From assembly GCA_035534535.1 (NCBI GenBank), contig DATLRS010000106.1:1-12972 (forward strand): 12,972 nucleotides of DNA, in the 5' to 3' direction. The notes under the pieces were generated by a model that ran no database searches, was not told where the DNA came from, and was given only the letters and a program-made list of their open reading frames with translations. Below are positions 1-6,902 of the stretch, one piece after another. This DNA comes from DATARH01 sp035534535 (lineage in GTDB: Bacteria > Pseudomonadota > Alphaproteobacteria > ATCC43930 > CGMCC-115725). The stretch's first letter is position 1. Each line of letters opens with the position of its first letter. The translations under genes and the position numbers were made by a program.

Positions 1-1628
1 TGAGCCTATTGGAAGTCCGCGATCTGGGCGTCACCTTTGCCGGCTGGCGCGGTGCGCCGCCGGTGCAGGCGGTGAGGCGCGTCTCGTTCGCCCTCGACCG
101 CGGCGAAACCCTGGCCCTGGTCGGCGAGAGCGGTTCGGGCAAGACGGTGACGGCGCTGTCGGTCCTGCAGCTGCTGCCCTACCCCGCCGCCTCGCATCCG
201 CCCGGCAGCAGCGTCCGCTTTGCCGGCGAGGAGCTGATCGGCGCCTCGCGGGCACGGCTGCGCGAAGTCCGCGGCAACCGCATCGCGATCGTCTTCCAGG
301 AGCCGATGACCTCGCTCAACCCGTTGCACACGCTGGAAAAGCAGGTCGCCGAGACGCTGCTGATCCACAAGCACATGTCGCGGCCGGCGGCGCGCCGGCG
401 CACCCTCGAACTGCTGCACCTCGTCGGGTTGCGCGACGCCGAATCACGCCTCGACGCCTATCCGCACCAGCTGTCGGGCGGGCAGCGCCAGCGCGTCATG
501 ATCGCGATGGCGATCGCCAACGAACCCGACATCCTGATCGCCGACGAACCGACCACCGCGCTCGACGTGACGATCCAGGCGCAGATCCTCGATCTGATGC
601 GCGATCTGCGCGACCGGCTCGGCATGGCGCTGTTGCTGATCACGCACGATTTGGCGATCGTCCGCCACATGGCCGAGCGGGTCTGCGTGATGACCCAGGG
701 GGAGATCGTCGAGCATGGGCCGACGCGCGAGATCTTTGCCCGGCCGCGGCACCCCTATACGCGCCGCCTCTTGGAAGCCGAGCCGAAGGGCAAGGTCGCG
801 CCGGCCGATCCGTCCGCCCCGGTGCTGGTCGAGGGCGACGGGGTCAAGGTGTGGTTTCCGATCCGCGCCGGCCTGTTCCGCCGCATCAGGAGCTACGTCA
901 AGGCGGTCGACGGCGTCTCGCTCTGCGTGCGCGAGGGCACGACGCTCGGCGTCGTCGGCGAAAGCGGCTCGGGCAAGACGACGCTCGGCCTCGCGCTGTT
1001 GCGCCTGATCGACGGCCAGGGGGAGTTGGGGGGCGGCATCCGCTTTGCCGGGCACGACATCGCCCAGCAGCCGCAGAAGCGGCTGCGGCCCTTGCGGCGC
1101 GAGATGCAGGTGGTGTTTCAGGACCCCTATTCGAGCCTGTCGCCGCGCCTGTCGATCGCGCAGATCGTCGGCGAGGGCCTCAAGGTGCATCGCCTCGCCG
1201 CCAGCGACGCCGAGCGGCGGCAGCTGATCGAGGCGGTGCTCGAAGAGGTCGGGCTCGATCCCGCAGCGGCCGAACGCTACCCGCACGAATTCTCGGGCGG
1301 CCAGCGCCAGCGCGTCGCGATCGCCCGCGCCCTCGTCCTGAAGCCGCGCTTTATTGTGCTCGACGAGCCGACCTCGGCGCTCGACATGTCGGTGCAGGCG
1401 CAGATCGTCGAGCTGTTGCGCGACCTGCAGGCCCGCCACGGCCTCACTTATCTGTTCATCAGCCACGATCTGAGGGTGGTGCGCGCCATGGCGCACGAGA
1501 TCATGGTCATGAAGGATGGCCGGATCGTCGAATACGGCAGCGCCGAGCGCATCATGACCGCCCCCGAGCACCCCTACACCAAGGCCCTGATGGCCGCCGC
1601 CTTCGACCTCGCCGCGGTGCCGGCCTGA
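1..1628 (+). CDS. yejF: Peptide ABC transporter, fused two-domain ATPase (YejF type); first base of start codon lies outside the window
   Basis: This is the cytoplasmic ATPase that powers a dipeptide/oligopeptide or microcin C-like importer. Both nucleotide-binding domains are on one chain, as in YejF, where OppD and OppF are separate. Numbering from the TTG at base 9, domain 1 has Walker A GESGSGKT (39-46), signature LSGGQRQR (155-162) and Walker B LIADEP (176-181). Domain 2 has Walker A GESGSGKT (317-324), signature FSGGQRQR (428-435) and Walker B IVLDEP (449-454). Both carry the switch histidine (THD, SHD). The linker segment VWFPIRAGLF before domain 2 is typical of YejF/OppF. Bases 1-2 (TG) followed by AGC CTA TTG read as the end of an ATG one base before the window, giving MSLLEVRD and about 542 residues, the usual length. 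An ATGA overlap with an upstream permease gene is likely but unseen. The exact substrate is not determined. The gene converges with the threonine synthase. Confidence 0.9.
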   Translation, partial: SLLEVRDLGVTFAGWRGAPPVQAVRRVSFALDRGETLALVGESGSGKTVTALSVLQLLPYPAASHPPGSSVRFAGEELIGASRARLREVRGNRIAIVFQEPMTSLNPLHTLEKQVAETLLIHKHMSRPAARRRTLELLHLVGLRDAESRLDAYPHQLSGGQRQRVMIAMAIANEPDILIADEPTTALDVTIQAQILDLMRDLRDRLGMALLLITHDLAIVRHMAERVCVMTQGEIVEHGPTREIFARPRHPYTRRLLEAEPKGKVAPADPSAPVLVEGDGVKVWFPIRAGLFRRIRSYVKAVDGVSLCVREGTTLGVVGESGSGKTTLGLALLRLIDGQGELGGGIRFAGHDIAQQPQKRLRPLRREMQVVFQDPYSSLSPRLSIAQIVGEGLKVHRLAASDAERRQLIEAVLEEVGLDPAAAERYPHEFSGGQRQRVAIARALVLKPRFIVLDEPTSALDMSVQAQIVELLRDLQARHGLTYLFISHDLRVVRAMAHEIMVMKDGRIVEYGSAERIMTAPEHPYTKALMAAAFDLAAVPA

Positions 1629-1638
1629 GTTCGCATCG

Positions 1639-2772
1639 CTACCCACCGAGCAGTGCGGCGATCGTGTCGGTGGCTTTGAGGCCGTGGCCGGTCAGCACGA
1701 CGACCGTCGTTTCGTCCGGCCGGATCGTGCCGGCGTCGAGCAACAGCGAGCATGCCGCCGCGGCAGTCGCGGCGGTCGGCTCGACGAAGAGGCCGAGATG
1801 GCCGAGCGCCCGCAGCGCCGGGCCGATCGCCGCTTCCGGCACGGCGACGACGGCGCCCTGCGAGCGGCGCACGGCCGCCAGCACCTCTGCCGTCCGCACC
1901 GGCTTTACCGTGGCGATGCCGTCGGCGGCGGTGGTGCCCGGGACGAACGGCACATAGTCGGAGGCGCCTGCCGCCCAGGCGGCGGCCAAGGCGGCGCAAT
2001 TGGCGGCCTGCACGGCGAACAGGCGCGGCCGGCGGGTGATCTCGCCGTTGCGCTCAAGCTCGTCGAAGCCGCGTTCGAGCCCCAAGATGTTGCTGCCGTA
2101 GCCGGTCGGCACGAGGATGTTGTCGGGCACGGCGAAACCGAACTGCTCCCACACTTCATAGGCCAGCGTCTTGGTGCCTTCGATAAAGAATGGCTGCCAG
2201 TTGTGGCTGGCGTAAAAGCTGGTCGCCGCCGCGGCGAGCGCCGCGTCGGTCACGGCCTGCCGGCTGCCCGGAATGGCGCGCAGTTCGGCGCCCGATGCGG
2301 CGATCTGCACGATCTTGCCGCGCGGCGCCGTCGTCGGGACGTAGATGCGGCAGGCCAGCCCGGCCGCTGCCGCGTAGGTGGCGATCGAGGCGCCGGCATT
2401 GCCCGAGGAATCCTCGTGGATCGGGCCGACCCCGACCTCGATGAGGTGGTTCAGCATGACTGCCGTGCCGCGGTCCTTGAAGGAGCCGGTCGGCATCTGC
2501 GATTCGAGCTTGAACAGCACCGGCGCGCCGGCCCAGCGTCGCGCGACGAGCGGCGTCCAGCCCTCGCCGAGCGACACGCGCGGCGGGTGGCCAAGCGCCA
2601 GCGCGGCGCGATAGCGCCACAGCGTGGCTGCGGCGCGGTCGATGTCGCCGCGGCCGAGCCCGCGCCCCGGCGTCAGGTTCAGCGGGCTGCCACAGCCGCA
2701 GCGCCACAGCGGCCGGTCGGCCGGCGTCATCGTGCCGCAGGCTGGACACTGGTAGCTCACGACTGGCTGCAT
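1639..2772 (-). CDS. thrC: Threonine synthase, PLP-dependent, with N-terminal zinc-ribbon-like segment
   Basis: Threonine synthase converts O-phosphohomoserine to threonine and phosphate in the cytoplasm. The 377-residue protein starts with a CPAC...CGCG cysteine cluster (9-12 and 25-27), as in the compact archaeal-type synthases. The PLP-binding lysine lies in GSFKDRG (K99), the phosphate-binding-like SSGNAG at 122-127, and a TGHGLK motif near the C-terminus closes the fold type II domain. The length fits the short class of the family. The ATG is preceded by GAGGAG (2780-2785) at 7 bases, so the start is firm. The gene stands alone, divergent from the cytochrome c gene and convergent with the ABC ATPase, with no thrA or thrB beside it. 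Another PLP fold type II activity, such as threonine dehydratase or a threonine-synthase-like enzyme, cannot be ruled out by eye, but SFKDRG and TGHGLK favour threonine synthase. Confidence 0.85.
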   Translation of the reverse strand: MQPVVSYQCPACGTMTPADRPLWRCGCGSPLNLTPGRGLGRGDIDRAAATLWRYRAALALGHPPRVSLGEGWTPLVARRWAGAPVLFKLESQMPTGSFKDRGTAVMLNHLIEVGVGPIHEDSSGNAGASIATYAAAAGLACRIYVPTTAPRGKIVQIAASGAELRAIPGSRQAVTDAALAAAATSFYASHNWQPFFIEGTKTLAYEVWEQFGFAVPDNILVPTGYGSNILGLERGFDELERNGEITRRPRLFAVQAANCAALAAAWAAGASDYVPFVPGTTAADGIATVKPVRTAEVLAAVRRSQGAVVAVPEAAIGPALRALGHLGLFVEPTAATAAAACSLLLDAGTIRPDETTVVVLTGHGLKATDTIAALLGG

Positions 2773-2875
2773 CGTCTGGCTCCTCGACGGCTTCTACCGG
2801 CAACCCTTGCCAGCCGATCACCTGTGACCGAACCTAACGGGACACTTATGCAACCGAAAGGCAGGAGGATTGGGC

Positions 2876-3247
2876 ATGCTGCGACCGGCGGTTATCCTGG
2901 CGCTGGCCTTGTCCCTGACGCCGCTACCGGCCGCGGCCGCCAGCATCGCGATTGGCCAGGCAGTATTCAACCGGTGTCGGGTCTGCCACTCGATCGCGGC
3001 CGGCGCGCCGAGCCCGGTCGGCCCCAATCTCCATGCCATCTTCGGCCGCAAGGCCGGCACGCTCGACAATTACGCCTATTCGGAAGCGATGCGAAAATCC
3101 GGGGTGGTGTGGGACGACAACACGCTGGCCAAGTATGTTCGCAACCCGCGCGCGTTCATGCCGGACAACCGGATGGCGTTTCCCGGCGTCAAGGACGACA
3201 GGGAGATCGCCGATCTCCTCGCCTATCTGCATCAGGCGGCGCAATAA
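2876..3247 (+). CDS. Secreted class I mono-heme cytochrome c
   Basis: This is a small periplasmic electron carrier of the mitochondrial/c2-like class. The 123-residue protein has a signal peptide (about 1-22, ending LPAAAAS), the heme-binding CRVCH at 34-38 (covalent cysteines plus proximal His38), the GPNLHAIFGRKAG segment typical of this class at 49-61, and Met100 in PDNRMAFPGV as the likely sixth ligand. The C-terminal helix is REIADLLAYLHQ. The ATG at 2876 is chosen over an in-frame TTG at 2870 because AGGAGG (2863-2868) sits 7 bases before the ATG but only one base before the TTG. folD begins 12 bases after the stop, so the two are probably co-transcribed. The redox partner is unknown; the minus-strand cytochrome b561 lies about 1.4 kb away, with no evidence of interaction. 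Confidence 0.92.
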   Translation: MLRPAVILALALSLTPLPAAAASIAIGQAVFNRCRVCHSIAAGAPSPVGPNLHAIFGRKAGTLDNYAYSEAMRKSGVVWDDNTLAKYVRNPRAFMPDNRMAFPGVKDDREIADLLAYLHQAAQ

Positions 3248-3259
3248 ACGAGGCCGAAG

Positions 3260-4156
3260 ATGGCAGAGGCAACATTGATCGACGGCCGGACGATCGCCGC
3301 CGGGTTGCGCCGCCAGGTCGCTGCGGCGGCCGCGCTGTTGCGTCAGCGCGATAAGGTTGCGGCCGGCCTCGCCGCCGTGCTGATCGGCGACGATCCGGCG
3401 AGCCAGATCTATGTCCGCAGCAAGGCGCGCGCCTGCGCCGAGGTCGGGATCGCCTCGTTCGAACATCACTTGCCGGCCGATGCCGGCAGCGCCGCGATCC
3501 TCGAATTGATCGCCCGGCTCAACGCCGACGACCGGGTCGACGGCATTCTCGTCCAGCTGCCCTTGCCGGCCGGCATCGAGGCACGGCTTGTGCTGGCGGC
3601 GCTCGACCCGGCAAAGGACGTCGACGGTTTTCATCCGCTCAATGTCGGGCGGTTGTGGAGCGGCGAGCCTGGTCTCGTGCCGTGCACGCCGCAGGGGGTG
3701 CTGATGCTGCTGCGCAGCGTGCGGGCCGATTTATCGGGCGCCGCCGCGGTCGTGCTTGGCCGCTCGCAGATCGTCGGCCGGCCGGTTGCCGCCTTGCTGC
3801 TCGCCGCCGACTGCACAGTCACGATGGTCCATTCGCGGAGTCGCGGCGAGGCCGCCATTTGCCGGCAGGCCGACATTCTCGTCGCGGCGACCGGCCACCC
3901 GGCGCTGGTCACGGCGGATTGGATAAAGCCGGGCGCCACGGTCATCGATGTCGGGATCAGCCGGATCGCCGGCCCGGACGGCGGCACGCGCCTCGTCGGC
4001 AATGTCGATTTCGCGGCGGCATGCCGGGTCGCCGGGGCGATCACCCCGGTGCCGGGCGGGGTCGGGCCGATGACGATCGCCTGCCTGCTGCGCAACACGC
4101 TGCTCGCCGCCTGCCGGCGCCGCGTCCTGCCCGAACCGGCGGCGCTGGCGGCCTGA
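3260..4156 (+). CDS. folD: FolD: methylenetetrahydrofolate dehydrogenase / methenyltetrahydrofolate cyclohydrolase
   Basis: FolD is a cytoplasmic bifunctional enzyme. It oxidises 5,10-methylene-THF with NADP+ to 5,10-methenyl-THF and hydrolyses that to 10-formyl-THF for purine and formyl-methionine synthesis. At 298 residues it is the usual size. Visible family motifs are SQIYVRSKARAC (49-60, with the catalytic Tyr51 and Lys55), GILVQLPLP (95-103, Gln99), the KDVDGFHPLNVG substrate-site segment (119-130), PCTPQGV (141-147), the nucleotide-binding GRSQIVGRP (167-175), VIDVGI (228-233) and TPVPGGVGPMT (262-272). The ATG has GAGG (3250-3253) six bases upstream. It follows the cytochrome c stop by 12 bases. 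All key residues are present, so it should be active. Confidence 0.96.
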   Translation: MAEATLIDGRTIAAGLRRQVAAAAALLRQRDKVAAGLAAVLIGDDPASQIYVRSKARACAEVGIASFEHHLPADAGSAAILELIARLNADDRVDGILVQLPLPAGIEARLVLAALDPAKDVDGFHPLNVGRLWSGEPGLVPCTPQGVLMLLRSVRADLSGAAAVVLGRSQIVGRPVAALLLAADCTVTMVHSRSRGEAAICRQADILVAATGHPALVTADWIKPGATVIDVGISRIAGPDGGTRLVGNVDFAAACRVAGAITPVPGGVGPMTIACLLRNTLLAACRRRVLPEPAALAA

Positions 4157-4207
4157 CGACACCATACTGAGGGCTACACGGGAACCGTGCGTACCGGCTG
4201 CTTGTTC

Positions 4208-4213
4208 TATGAT
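4208..4213 (+). promoter_or_regulatory. Candidate -10 element before the PQ-rich secreted protein
   Basis: TATGAT matches the sigma-70 -10 consensus at five of six positions. It would give a transcript start near base 4220 and a leader of about 20 bases. I see no good -35 box at the right distance, so this rests on one hexamer in an AT-richer patch between folD and the next gene. Confidence 0.3.
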
Positions 4214-4240
4214 TGAGCCTCGAAAGGGAGCCTGACAGTC

Positions 4241-4669
4241 ATGACAAGCAAGACAGCGACCAGTGTTATCTTCGCAGCCGCCTGCGCCCTGGCGCTGGGG
4301 GCGATGCCCGCGGCACAGGCGCAATCCTATCCGCAACCGCCGCAACCACAGCCGCAGCCTTACATGCAATATGCGCCGCAGGCGAATGCCGGTCCACCGG
4401 AACTCGTCACCAACGGCCCGCAGGCGAGCCGGGGTGATTTCGGCGACTGGTCGGCGCGGCGGAATAACATCCAAAGTGCCCGCTACGACCGCCTGCTGCA
4501 GACCAACATCGCCTTCCGGCACGCGCGCATGCGGACCGAATGCGGACCGATTGCCGATGCGCGGCTCAATGAGCAATGCCTGGCGAGCTTTCAGCAGTAT
4601 GAGCCGGTGATGGTCGGCTCGTCGATGCCGCCGCGCCACTATCGCCACTATCGCGGCGCCGGCAACTAG
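4241..4669 (+). CDS. Small secreted PQ-rich hypothetical protein
   Basis: I do not recognise the family. The 142-residue product has a clear Sec signal peptide (about 1-27, hydrophobic FAAACALALGAMPA, cleavage after AQA). A short proline/glutamine run follows (YPQPPQPQPQPY, 30-41), then a polar, arginine-rich domain. Two cysteines (C101 and C113, in TECGP and NEQCLAS) could form one disulfide in the periplasm. The C-terminus is histidine/tyrosine/arginine-rich (PPRHYRHYRGAGN). The ATG has AAGGGAG (4224-4230) ten bases upstream, and codon use matches the neighbours, so this is a resident gene. Its stop (4667-4669) overlaps the stop of the convergent cytochrome b561 gene in a CTAG. A weak promoter candidate lies at 4208-4213. 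The function is unknown; an envelope or surface role is inferred only from the signal peptide. Confidence 0.75.
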   Translation: MTSKTATSVIFAAACALALGAMPAAQAQSYPQPPQPQPQPYMQYAPQANAGPPELVTNGPQASRGDFGDWSARRNNIQSARYDRLLQTNIAFRHARMRTECGPIADARLNEQCLASFQQYEPVMVGSSMPPRHYRHYRGAGN

Positions 4670-5232
4670 GACCCGCGACGACGCGGCAGCATGCGCTCAA
4701 AGACGCCGTCGCGCCGCACGATGCGGTGCATGAGCGCGGCGGCGACATGAACGCCGACCGCGGCATAAACCAGGAACTGACCGGCCAGATGCACCGCATC
4801 GGCGATCTGCGACAGCCGATCGCTTTCGGGCAGCAGCGGCGGGATCGCGATGATCCCAAAGATGCTGACCGGATGGCCGGCCGCCGCCGCGGCGACATAG
4901 CCGCTCAGCGGCATGACCAGAAACAGCAGATATAACAAGGCTTGGTCGGCACGCGCCGCCGACGCCTCGATCTGCGACAAACCGGGCGGCCGCGGCGGCG
5001 GCGGATGGCCGGCGCGCCACACAATGCGCACCAGCATCAGCGCGAGCAGCAGCAGCCCGACCGAGCGATGCAGCAGCAGCAGAACCTCGCGCGAGTGGCT
5101 TTCGCGCGGCGCTCCCGGGATCGCCAGGCCGCCGGCCACGACGATGACGGCGAGGCCGGCGACCAGCCAGTGCAGGGCGCGCGCAACCGGATCGTAACGC
5201 TCTGCCGAAAGACGCGCTTCAGCGTTCGCCAC
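4666..5232 (-). CDS. Cytochrome b561 family membrane protein
   Basis: This is a four-helix inner-membrane di-heme b protein of the bacterial b561/CybB type; the E. coli relative moves electrons between superoxide or other donors and ubiquinone. From the GTG at 5232 the protein has 188 residues. The N-terminal signature is ERYDPVARALHWLVAGLAV with His21. Helix 2 is LLLLHRSVGLLLLALMLVRIVW (His55), helix 3 lies around 98-117, and helix 4 is around 145-168 with His148 and His162. The ending DGVFERMLPRR is typical. The open frame runs to 5382 but that part is arginine-rich and overlaps the upstream gene, so I take the GTG, which lies 35 bases after the aminotransferase stop. No strong ribosome site precedes it, so the exact start is uncertain. 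It is probably last in the minus-strand unit. Confidence 0.85.
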   Translation of the reverse strand: MANAEARLSAERYDPVARALHWLVAGLAVIVVAGGLAIPGAPRESHSREVLLLLHRSVGLLLLALMLVRIVWRAGHPPPPRPPGLSQIEASAARADQALLYLLFLVMPLSGYVAAAAAGHPVSIFGIIAIPPLLPESDRLSQIADAVHLAGQFLVYAAVGVHVAAALMHRIVRRDGVFERMLPRRRGS

Positions 5233-5267
5233 GGTCTCGTGTTGCGATGCCGGCGGGTTTGGCTCCG

Positions 5268-6464
5268 CTACTCGGCGGGATCGATGGCACCAAGAAATTC
5301 GAGCGCCGCGGCGACGCCGCCGGCGCGGTGCGGGATGCCGGCGCGGTGCAGCCCCATCTCGACGCCGCACAACGTGCCGCACAGCATCAGATCGTTGAAA
5401 TGGCCGAGATGGCCGATGCGGAAGATCCGGCCCTTCATCTTGCCGAGCCCGGTGCCGAGCGACATATCGAAGCCCTCGAGGATGATCGAGCGCACCCGGT
5501 CGGCATCATAGCCGTCGGGCACCAGCACGGCGGTTAGCGCATTCGAATAGGCGCGCGGATCGGCGCACAGCACATCCAGCCCCCAGCCGGTGACGGCGCG
5601 CCGCGTTGCCTCGGCATGACGGGCATGGCGGCGGAACACGGCCGGCAAGCCCTCCTCATCGAGCAGCATCTTCAAGGCCTCGCGCAGCCCGTAGAGCAGA
5701 TTGGTCGAGGGCGTATAGGGGAAGAAGCCGGTCTGTCCGGTCTCGCCCATCGCCTGCCAGTCCCAGTAGGAGTGCGGCAGCTTTGCGGTCGTGGCGGCGG
5801 CGAGCGCCTTCTTGGAGACCGCGTTGAAGCCGAGCCCGGGCGGCAGCATCAACCCCTTCTGCGAGCCGGCGACCGAGACATCAACGCCCCAGGCATCATG
5901 CCGGTAATCGATCGAGCCGAGCGAGGAGATCGTATCGACCAGCAACAGCGCCGGGTGGCGCGCCGCGTCGATCGCCGCGCGGATCTCATGGATGTTGCTG
6001 ACGACGCCGGTCGAGGTCTCGTTGTGCACGACGCACACCGCCTTGACCCGGTGCTCGCGGTCGGCGGCGAGCCTGTCGCCGACCTGCGCCGGATCGACGC
6101 CATGCCGCCAGTCGCCGGGGACGAAATCCACGTCGAGCCCGAGCTTTGTCGCCATTTGCCGCCACTGGCTGGCGAACTGGCCGGTCTCGAACATCAGCAC
6201 GCGATCGCCCGGCGACAGCGTATTGACGAGCGCCGCCTCCCACGCGCCGGTGCCGGAGGACGGATAGATGACGACCGTGCCGTCGGTCTGGAACACCCGC
6301 CGCAGGCCGGCAACGACCTCCTTGCCGAGTTCGGCGAATTCCGGGCCGCGATGGTCGATCGTCGCGAACGCGATCGCATGCAACACCCGCTCGGGCACGT
6401 TGGTGGGGCCGGGAATCTGCAGGAAATGGCGGCCGGTATGGCCTTGCGGCTGGTTCTTCATCAT
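5268..6464 (-). CDS. sgaA: Serine-glyoxylate aminotransferase (class V, PLP-dependent)
   Basis: The expected reaction is L-serine + glyoxylate to hydroxypyruvate + glycine, part of the serine cycle and of glyoxylate detoxification. The 398-residue protein opens with GRHFLQIPGPTNVPERVL (11-28), the hallmark of this family. It also has the PLP-phosphate-side PSSGTGAWEAAL (68-79), HNETSTGV (147-154), the cofactor-binding VDTISSLGS (176-184) and the Schiff-base lysine in AGSQKGLMLPPG (K203). FPYTPSTNLLYGL and RIGHLGH lie further on. Two adjacent ATGs are possible; I chose 6464 because GGAG (6470-6473) is 5 bases upstream. Extra codons up to 6521 look non-coding. Alanine- or aspartate-glyoxylate use is possible in this family. 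It is followed by cytochrome b561 and preceded by the small membrane protein. Confidence 0.88.
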   Translation of the reverse strand: MMKNQPQGHTGRHFLQIPGPTNVPERVLHAIAFATIDHRGPEFAELGKEVVAGLRRVFQTDGTVVIYPSSGTGAWEAALVNTLSPGDRVLMFETGQFASQWRQMATKLGLDVDFVPGDWRHGVDPAQVGDRLAADREHRVKAVCVVHNETSTGVVSNIHEIRAAIDAARHPALLLVDTISSLGSIDYRHDAWGVDVSVAGSQKGLMLPPGLGFNAVSKKALAAATTAKLPHSYWDWQAMGETGQTGFFPYTPSTNLLYGLREALKMLLDEEGLPAVFRRHARHAEATRRAVTGWGLDVLCADPRAYSNALTAVLVPDGYDADRVRSIILEGFDMSLGTGLGKMKGRIFRIGHLGHFNDLMLCGTLCGVEMGLHRAGIPHRAGGVAAALEFLGAIDPAE

Positions 6465-6533
6465 GTCGGCTCCAGGCGGGGACGGCGCAGTCTGACGGGG
6501 AAAGGCGGCAGCGACAAGCACATGCCGGCAGGC

Positions 6534-6734
6534 TCAGGGCTGGCGCAACGGCACCTCGATCGGGGCGCAGTTGCGCCGGCCCGACATCAGGCAATCTTCC
6601 AGCGCGTTATTGCTGCGCAGCGCACGAAGCAGGATAACCCCGGCGATCGCCAGCACGAGGATGACGATGAGGCCCATCAGCGCCAGCGTGCGACGCGTCT
6701 CATCGTCCGGCTCGCCGATACCACGCCCCCGCAT
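6534..6734 (-). CDS. 66-residue single-pass membrane protein with CLMSGRRNCAPI motif
   Basis: This short gene is easily missed because a much longer, spurious open frame continues upstream antisense to the amidase. From the ATG at 6734 the product is 66 residues. It has a charged N-terminus (MRGRGIGEPDDETRR), one transmembrane helix (about 18-37, LALMGLIVILVLAIAGVILL) and a short tail containing EDCLMSGRRNCAPIE, with C48 and C56. The ATG is preceded by AAGGAG (6739-6744), a strong ribosome site. From memory, similar tiny proteins with this CxxxxxxxC tail occur in other alphaproteobacteria; their function is unknown to me. It is likely the first gene of the minus-strand unit with the aminotransferase 69 bases downstream. 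By the positive-inside rule the tail topology is ambiguous. Confidence 0.75.
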   Translation of the reverse strand: MRGRGIGEPDDETRRTLALMGLIVILVLAIAGVILLRALRSNNALEDCLMSGRRNCAPIEVPLRQP

Positions 6735-6902
6735 CGCTCTCCTTCCGTCGCCGGCATCGCGCCGCCCTATGCCGCACCGTAATACAGCCCGCCGCGCCGC
6801 GGTATGCGCTCGCCGTCCCGCCCGCGCAAACACCCGGCGCTTCCGCCCGCGCCCGGCCGGCGCTAGGGTTCCGCCTCGCCCCGGTATGTGGTGGAGGCCG
6901 CA

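Noticed and set aside
444..1646. 400-codon minus-strand open frame across the ABC ATPase
   Set aside because: It mirrors the ATPase reading frame in GC-rich DNA, is rich in R, A, D and H without any domain motif, and is fully antisense to a gene with complete catalytic motifs.
2870..2875. TTG start for the cytochrome c
   Set aside because: It is only one base from the AGGAGG ribosome site; the ATG at 2876 has correct spacing.
1684..3354. 556-codon plus-strand frame over threonine synthase, cytochrome c and folD start
   Set aside because: It crosses three supported genes in other frames and its translation is arginine/glycine/alanine-rich without motifs.
4326..4375. CCGCAA/CAGCCG repeat as a DNA repeat array
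   Set aside because: It is simply the codons of a proline/glutamine run in a secreted protein, too short and irregular for a repeat array or CRISPR.
5233..5382. Extended N-terminus of cytochrome b561
   Set aside because: The extension is arginine-rich, overlaps the end of the aminotransferase and precedes the normal family start.
5616..6782. 388-codon plus-strand frame over the aminotransferase
   Set aside because: It is a shadow of the minus-strand aminotransferase, with no ribosome site and no motif.
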